Below, in pieces: positions 61,325-64,000 of a stretch of 64,000 nt of DNA (within the stretch, counting starts at the first letter, position 1; every line of letters starts with the position of its first letter). The notes beneath the pieces are model-generated. The model ran no database searches. It was not told the origin of the DNA and worked only from the letters and a program-made list of their open reading frames with translations. Source of the stretch: JAUWKC01 sp035527845. GTDB taxonomy: Bacteria > Planctomycetota > Phycisphaerae > Sedimentisphaerales > Anaerobacaceae. The stretch lies in assembly GCA_035527845.1 (NCBI GenBank), contig DATKZT010000083.1, positions 1 through 64,000 on the forward strand, given 5' to 3'. Made by a program: the position numbers and the translations under genes.

Positions 61325-61466
61325 GCGGCCCGCCCTCACTGTTGAAGTGGCAACCGATCAGCAGGAGAAACATTGCTTAGAAAGCGATTTTTTGCAAAGG
61401 TTTGGATATGGGGTATCCACCAAACATATTAGAACTGGATAGCTATTTCAAAGAAAGGAGGCTCCT

Positions 61467-62045
61467 ATGGTCATGACGTCTTCGACAATGCTTGAGCTGG
61501 GTACGCGTGCGCCACACTTCCAGCTGCCTAACATGAAAGGCAAAGTTGTCTCACTTGACGACTTCAAGCATGCGCCGGCTCTGCTCGTCATTTTCATGTG
61601 CAACCACTGTCCCTATGTAAAGCACGTCCTGCCCGCAATGGTGGAAATCATCAAACGCTACCAATCGAAAGGGCTGGCCGTGGTCGGCATCAGCTCGAAC
61701 GATGTCGATAACTTCCCCGAGGACAGTCCCGAAATGATGGCCGAAGTCGCTCAAAAGACGGGCTTCACCTTCGACTACCTCTACGATGAGACGCAGGCAG
61801 TCGCAAAAGCCTATCGCGCCGCCTGTACCCCTGATTTCTTCCTCTTTGATGCCGACCGAAAACTGGTTTACCGCGGGCAGATGGACGACAGTCGGCCCGG
61901 AAACAAGATACCCGTAACCGGCGCCGACCTCTGCCTGGCGCTCGATGCCGTACTTGATCGCAAGCCCGTCACCCCGGACCAAAAACCGAGCATCGGCTGC
62001 AACATCAAATGGAAGCCCGGAAATGAGCCCGACTATCCCGGGTAA
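61467..62045 (+). CDS. Thioredoxin-family (AhpC/TSA-like) protein
   Basis: The 192-residue cytoplasmic protein has a thioredoxin fold opening GTRAPHFQLPNMKGKVVSL and the active-site C45-N-H-C48 in MCNHCPYVKHVLPAM. The cis-Pro region is in CTPDFFLFDADRKLVYRGQMD. This CNHCPYVK subfamily is related to peroxiredoxins and thiol-disulfide oxidoreductases of stress operons. AAAGGAGG precedes the ATG. With the AhpD-like, pirin and ferritin-like genes downstream it forms an apparent oxidative-stress neighbourhood. Confidence 0.94.
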   Translation: MVMTSSTMLELGTRAPHFQLPNMKGKVVSLDDFKHAPALLVIFMCNHCPYVKHVLPAMVEIIKRYQSKGLAVVGISSNDVDNFPEDSPEMMAEVAQKTGFTFDYLYDETQAVAKAYRAACTPDFFLFDADRKLVYRGQMDDSRPGNKIPVTGADLCLALDAVLDRKPVTPDQKPSIGCNIKWKPGNEPDYPG

Positions 62046-62298
62046 CCGCACGTCCGCCGCAGAGGCTTGTGTGGGTGTGTCTGTGACTTTGGGGACACAT
62101 GGTATCGCGTAATTTGAAGCCGGCGAAGCGAACGGCAGAGCAGCAAAATGGAATATCCCGTTACCCGGCTGAGAAGTGAGCAAGAATTGAGACTGTTGCC
62201 ATTGATACAATTTAGTGTTTGTCTTTGCATCGGTTTGGTGCGAGACGGTAATCTAATATCAGGAGAGCACTTAGGCATAACGAAAGGAGGTCTGAGTC

Positions 62299-62694
62299 AT
62301 GAATAGGCAAAAGGTATACAAAGAGATTGAAGAAATGTTCGGACTTGTTCCGACGTTTTTCAAAGCTGTTCCGGATTCGTCGCTCGAATTGGAATGGGAG
62401 TTGTTCAAGCGGGTGCAGTTCGACGAAGGACCAATACCGAACAAATATCGCGAGCTTATAGGCATTGCCCTATCGGCTGTCACCAAATGCCGTTATTGCG
62501 CATTTTACCACACGGAATTGGCGAAACTGAACGGGGCAACAGAAGCTGAAATCGAGGACGCCGTCCATTACGCCAAATCGAGCGCCGGCTGGAGCGCCTA
62601 CCTTAACGGCCTCCAGATGGACTATGACCAGTTCAAGGCCGAGGTAATGCAGGCCTGCGACCATGTGCGCTCCCTGCAGGGCGCAAACGTCTGA
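62299..62694 (+). CDS. Carboxymuconolactone decarboxylase / AhpD-like protein
   Basis: The 131-residue all-helical protein has the AhpD redox motif C64-R-Y-C67 with H71 (TKCRYCAFYHTELAK) and the family segment IPNKYRELIGIALSAV. AhpD-type proteins are alkylhydroperoxidases that reduce peroxiredoxins, so it may be the partner of the thioredoxin-like protein just upstream. AAAGGAGG precedes the ATG. About 250 bp separate it from that gene. Confidence 0.92.
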   Translation: MNRQKVYKEIEEMFGLVPTFFKAVPDSSLELEWELFKRVQFDEGPIPNKYRELIGIALSAVTKCRYCAFYHTELAKLNGATEAEIEDAVHYAKSSAGWSAYLNGLQMDYDQFKAEVMQACDHVRSLQGANV

Positions 62695-62763
62695 TGCGGA
62701 CCGCTGCGCACAGTGCATTACGGCCGTTATTGCCAGGATACCGTTCTTTCTGAATCTTTGGAT

Positions 62764-62792
62764 TTGACAGACGTCCCAAGTCGCACTATTAT
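62764..62792 (+). promoter_or_regulatory. Strong sigma-70-type promoter upstream of pirin
   Basis: TTGACA (62764-62769), 17-bp spacer, TATTAT (62787-62792). It faces the pirin gene, leaving a leader of about 230 nt. The remainder of 62695-63029 shows no gene. Confidence 0.7.
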
Positions 62793-63029
62793 TTGGCTGC
62801 GAACGACAAATGCGACCTTGCCGCATAACTCGCTCGGCAGCATCGTTTGCCTGCGGCTTGCCAATCGAATATGTTAAGAGGGCGGGACGACCACCTGCTG
62901 TCTTGTCCTGTGTGCATCCGGTGGAATGTGTGGTTGCATAGGGCAAGGCCTCCGGCGGCGCTCAACTGAAGCAGGCCATCGACCCAGAATCAATATAAAT
63001 GAAAATAAAGCTGCATTGGGAAGACTAAA

Positions 63030-63776
63030 ATGGTCAGGATTATAAGGGCAAATGAAAGACATTTCTCGGACTTCGGCTGGCTGCAAACCTATTGGCTCTT
63101 TTCTTTTTCGGATTATTATGACCCGAACAACATCCAGTTCGGAGGCCTGCGGGTATTCAACGACGACGTGGTCCAGCCCGGCACGGGTTTTCCGACCCAT
63201 CCTCATCAGGAGATGGAGATTGTGACGATTGTGCTCGAAGGAGAAATCACGCACGCCGACAGTATGGGCAACAAGGCGGTCATCAAGGCGGGGGATGTTC
63301 AACGAATGTCTGCGGGGACGGGCCTTACCCATTCTGAGTTCAACCTGGCCGATGCACCCGTTCATTTCTATCAGATATGGATATACCCGGATGAAAAGGG
63401 ATTAAGGCCGACTTATGACCAGAGACATTTCAATCCCGCCTCTTGGAAGAACAAGTTGCTGCCCGTGGCCTCGGGCCAGGGAATTGGAGAGGCGGTGACA
63501 TTTCACACTGATGCGACCATCTACAGGGGCGACCTCGGCAAGGGCGCCGAGGTGCGGTTCGAGACGAGTGATGATCGCCGAATCTTCGTATATGTGACCG
63601 ATGGCCAGCTCCAGGTAAACAAAGAGCCGCTCAAGAGCAAAGACCAGGCGCGCATCGATCCCGAAGGTTCCATCCATCTGAAGGCACTTTCGGATGCCCA
63701 GGTCATATTGATGGACGTGCCGTCATGTAAAGGCTGGGGATATGACCGGGAAACTCTCAAAGGGGCCCGTAAATAA
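63030..63776 (+). CDS. Pirin-family bicupin protein
   Basis: The 248-residue protein has the pirin signature FPTHPHQEMEIVTIVLEGEITHADS with metal ligands H57 and H59, followed by MSAGTGLTHSEFN supplying H101 and E103. The second cupin half lacks ligands, as usual. YhaK-like pirins of this length act as redox sensors or quercetinase-like dioxygenases. It has its own upstream promoter and precedes a ferritin-like gene, consistent with oxidative or iron stress. Confidence 0.95.
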   Translation: MVRIIRANERHFSDFGWLQTYWLFSFSDYYDPNNIQFGGLRVFNDDVVQPGTGFPTHPHQEMEIVTIVLEGEITHADSMGNKAVIKAGDVQRMSAGTGLTHSEFNLADAPVHFYQIWIYPDEKGLRPTYDQRHFNPASWKNKLLPVASGQGIGEAVTFHTDATIYRGDLGKGAEVRFETSDDRRIFVYVTDGQLQVNKEPLKSKDQARIDPEGSIHLKALSDAQVILMDVPSCKGWGYDRETLKGARK

Positions 63777-63852
63777 CCGTCCCATCTAAAGGATTCAAGT
63801 CGGCCACAACGGTGTGGCCCAAACAAAACCAAAACTATTCAGGAGATATAGG

Positions 63853-64000
63853 ATGAACATGACCACAGAAAAACTCGTCAAGCTGATGAACAGGGATTTG
63901 GAGCTCGAATACTCCGCCGCCATACAATACATAAACCACGCCGCCGTCATGACCGGCGCCGCCTATGGCGACATCATAAAGGAGCTCAAAATCCACGCCA
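63853..64000 (+). CDS. Ferritin-like (bacterioferritin/Dps-type) protein, N-terminal part
   Basis: Partial: 49 codons are present before the window ends. AGGAG precedes ATG 63853. The helix TEKLVKLMNRDLELEYSAAI is followed by QYINHAAVMTGAAYGDIIKE. The pattern, with an acidic iron ligand in the first helix and an ExxxE/H-type second helix just beginning, fits ferritin-like diiron proteins. The exact subfamily cannot be decided from this part. Confidence 0.75.
   Translation, partial: MNMTTEKLVKLMNRDLELEYSAAIQYINHAAVMTGAAYGDIIKELKIHA

Overview
The window looks like a chromosomal segment of an uncultured planctomycete, most likely class Phycisphaerae (Sedimentisphaerales-like). Supporting this are four large PQQ-type beta-propeller proteins, an ECF sigma factor with a giant extracytoplasmic extension, secreted proteins ending in the dockerin-like signature GDxxxDxxVxxxDFxxLAxxWL, a MEDS-PAS-GAF histidine kinase, and the short noncoding repeats and spurious Asn/Pro/Lys-rich ORFs common in these genomes. 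Start codons are usually preceded by ordinary Shine-Dalgarno sequences, and several sigma-70-type promoters can be read.

Layout. 1-140: tail of an IS3-like transposase. 253-9935: secreted or membrane proteins of unknown function, three sharing a new C-terminal domain, shaped by two segmental duplications (about 534 and 505 bp); the second carried a piece of the neighbouring alcohol dehydrogenase gene. 10009-11794: iron-type alcohol dehydrogenase and an ABM-type monooxygenase. 12065-17741: an ECF sigma factor fused to a transmembrane segment and about ten carboxypeptidase-regulatory-like domains, preceded by an Ala/Glu-rich coiled-coil protein with zinc-finger-like ends. 18412-20079: a secreted protein that aligns along its whole ectodomain with the eukaryotic gamete fusogen HAP2/GCS1 and ends in a dockerin-like motif instead of a membrane anchor. 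This is the most striking gene of the window.

20080-21563 is a repeat-rich noncoding stretch. 21596-28351 is a small integrated element in tRNA-Lys, bounded by a 41-bp direct repeat. It holds a tyrosine recombinase, an excisionase-like protein, a major capsid protein, a ribbon-helix-helix protein, a leader RNA with terminator and operator, a large terminase, a replication initiator containing a palindromic iteron array, and a possible CsrA-like protein. No portal, tail or lysis gene is visible, so it resembles a minimal phage satellite.

28537-32916 encodes a giant secreted multidomain protein (Calx-beta, FGE-like, sialidase-like, LamG, dockerin-like). 33340-50185 is a long co-directional series: PQQ propellers, a glycosyltransferase, a LolCDE/MacB-like ABC exporter, Tat-exported and membrane Fe-S proteins, and a fused NuoE-NuoF flavoprotein followed by a NuoG/GltD-like oxidoreductase. 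This suggests a redox module linking NAD(P)H, Fe-S carriers and periplasmic propeller proteins. 53998-61324 is a signalling cluster: hybrid-sensor histidine kinase, NarL-type regulator, CsrA, a receiver-only protein, a degenerate receiver and a GT4 glycosyltransferase. 61467-64000 holds thioredoxin-like, AhpD-like, pirin and ferritin-like stress proteins.
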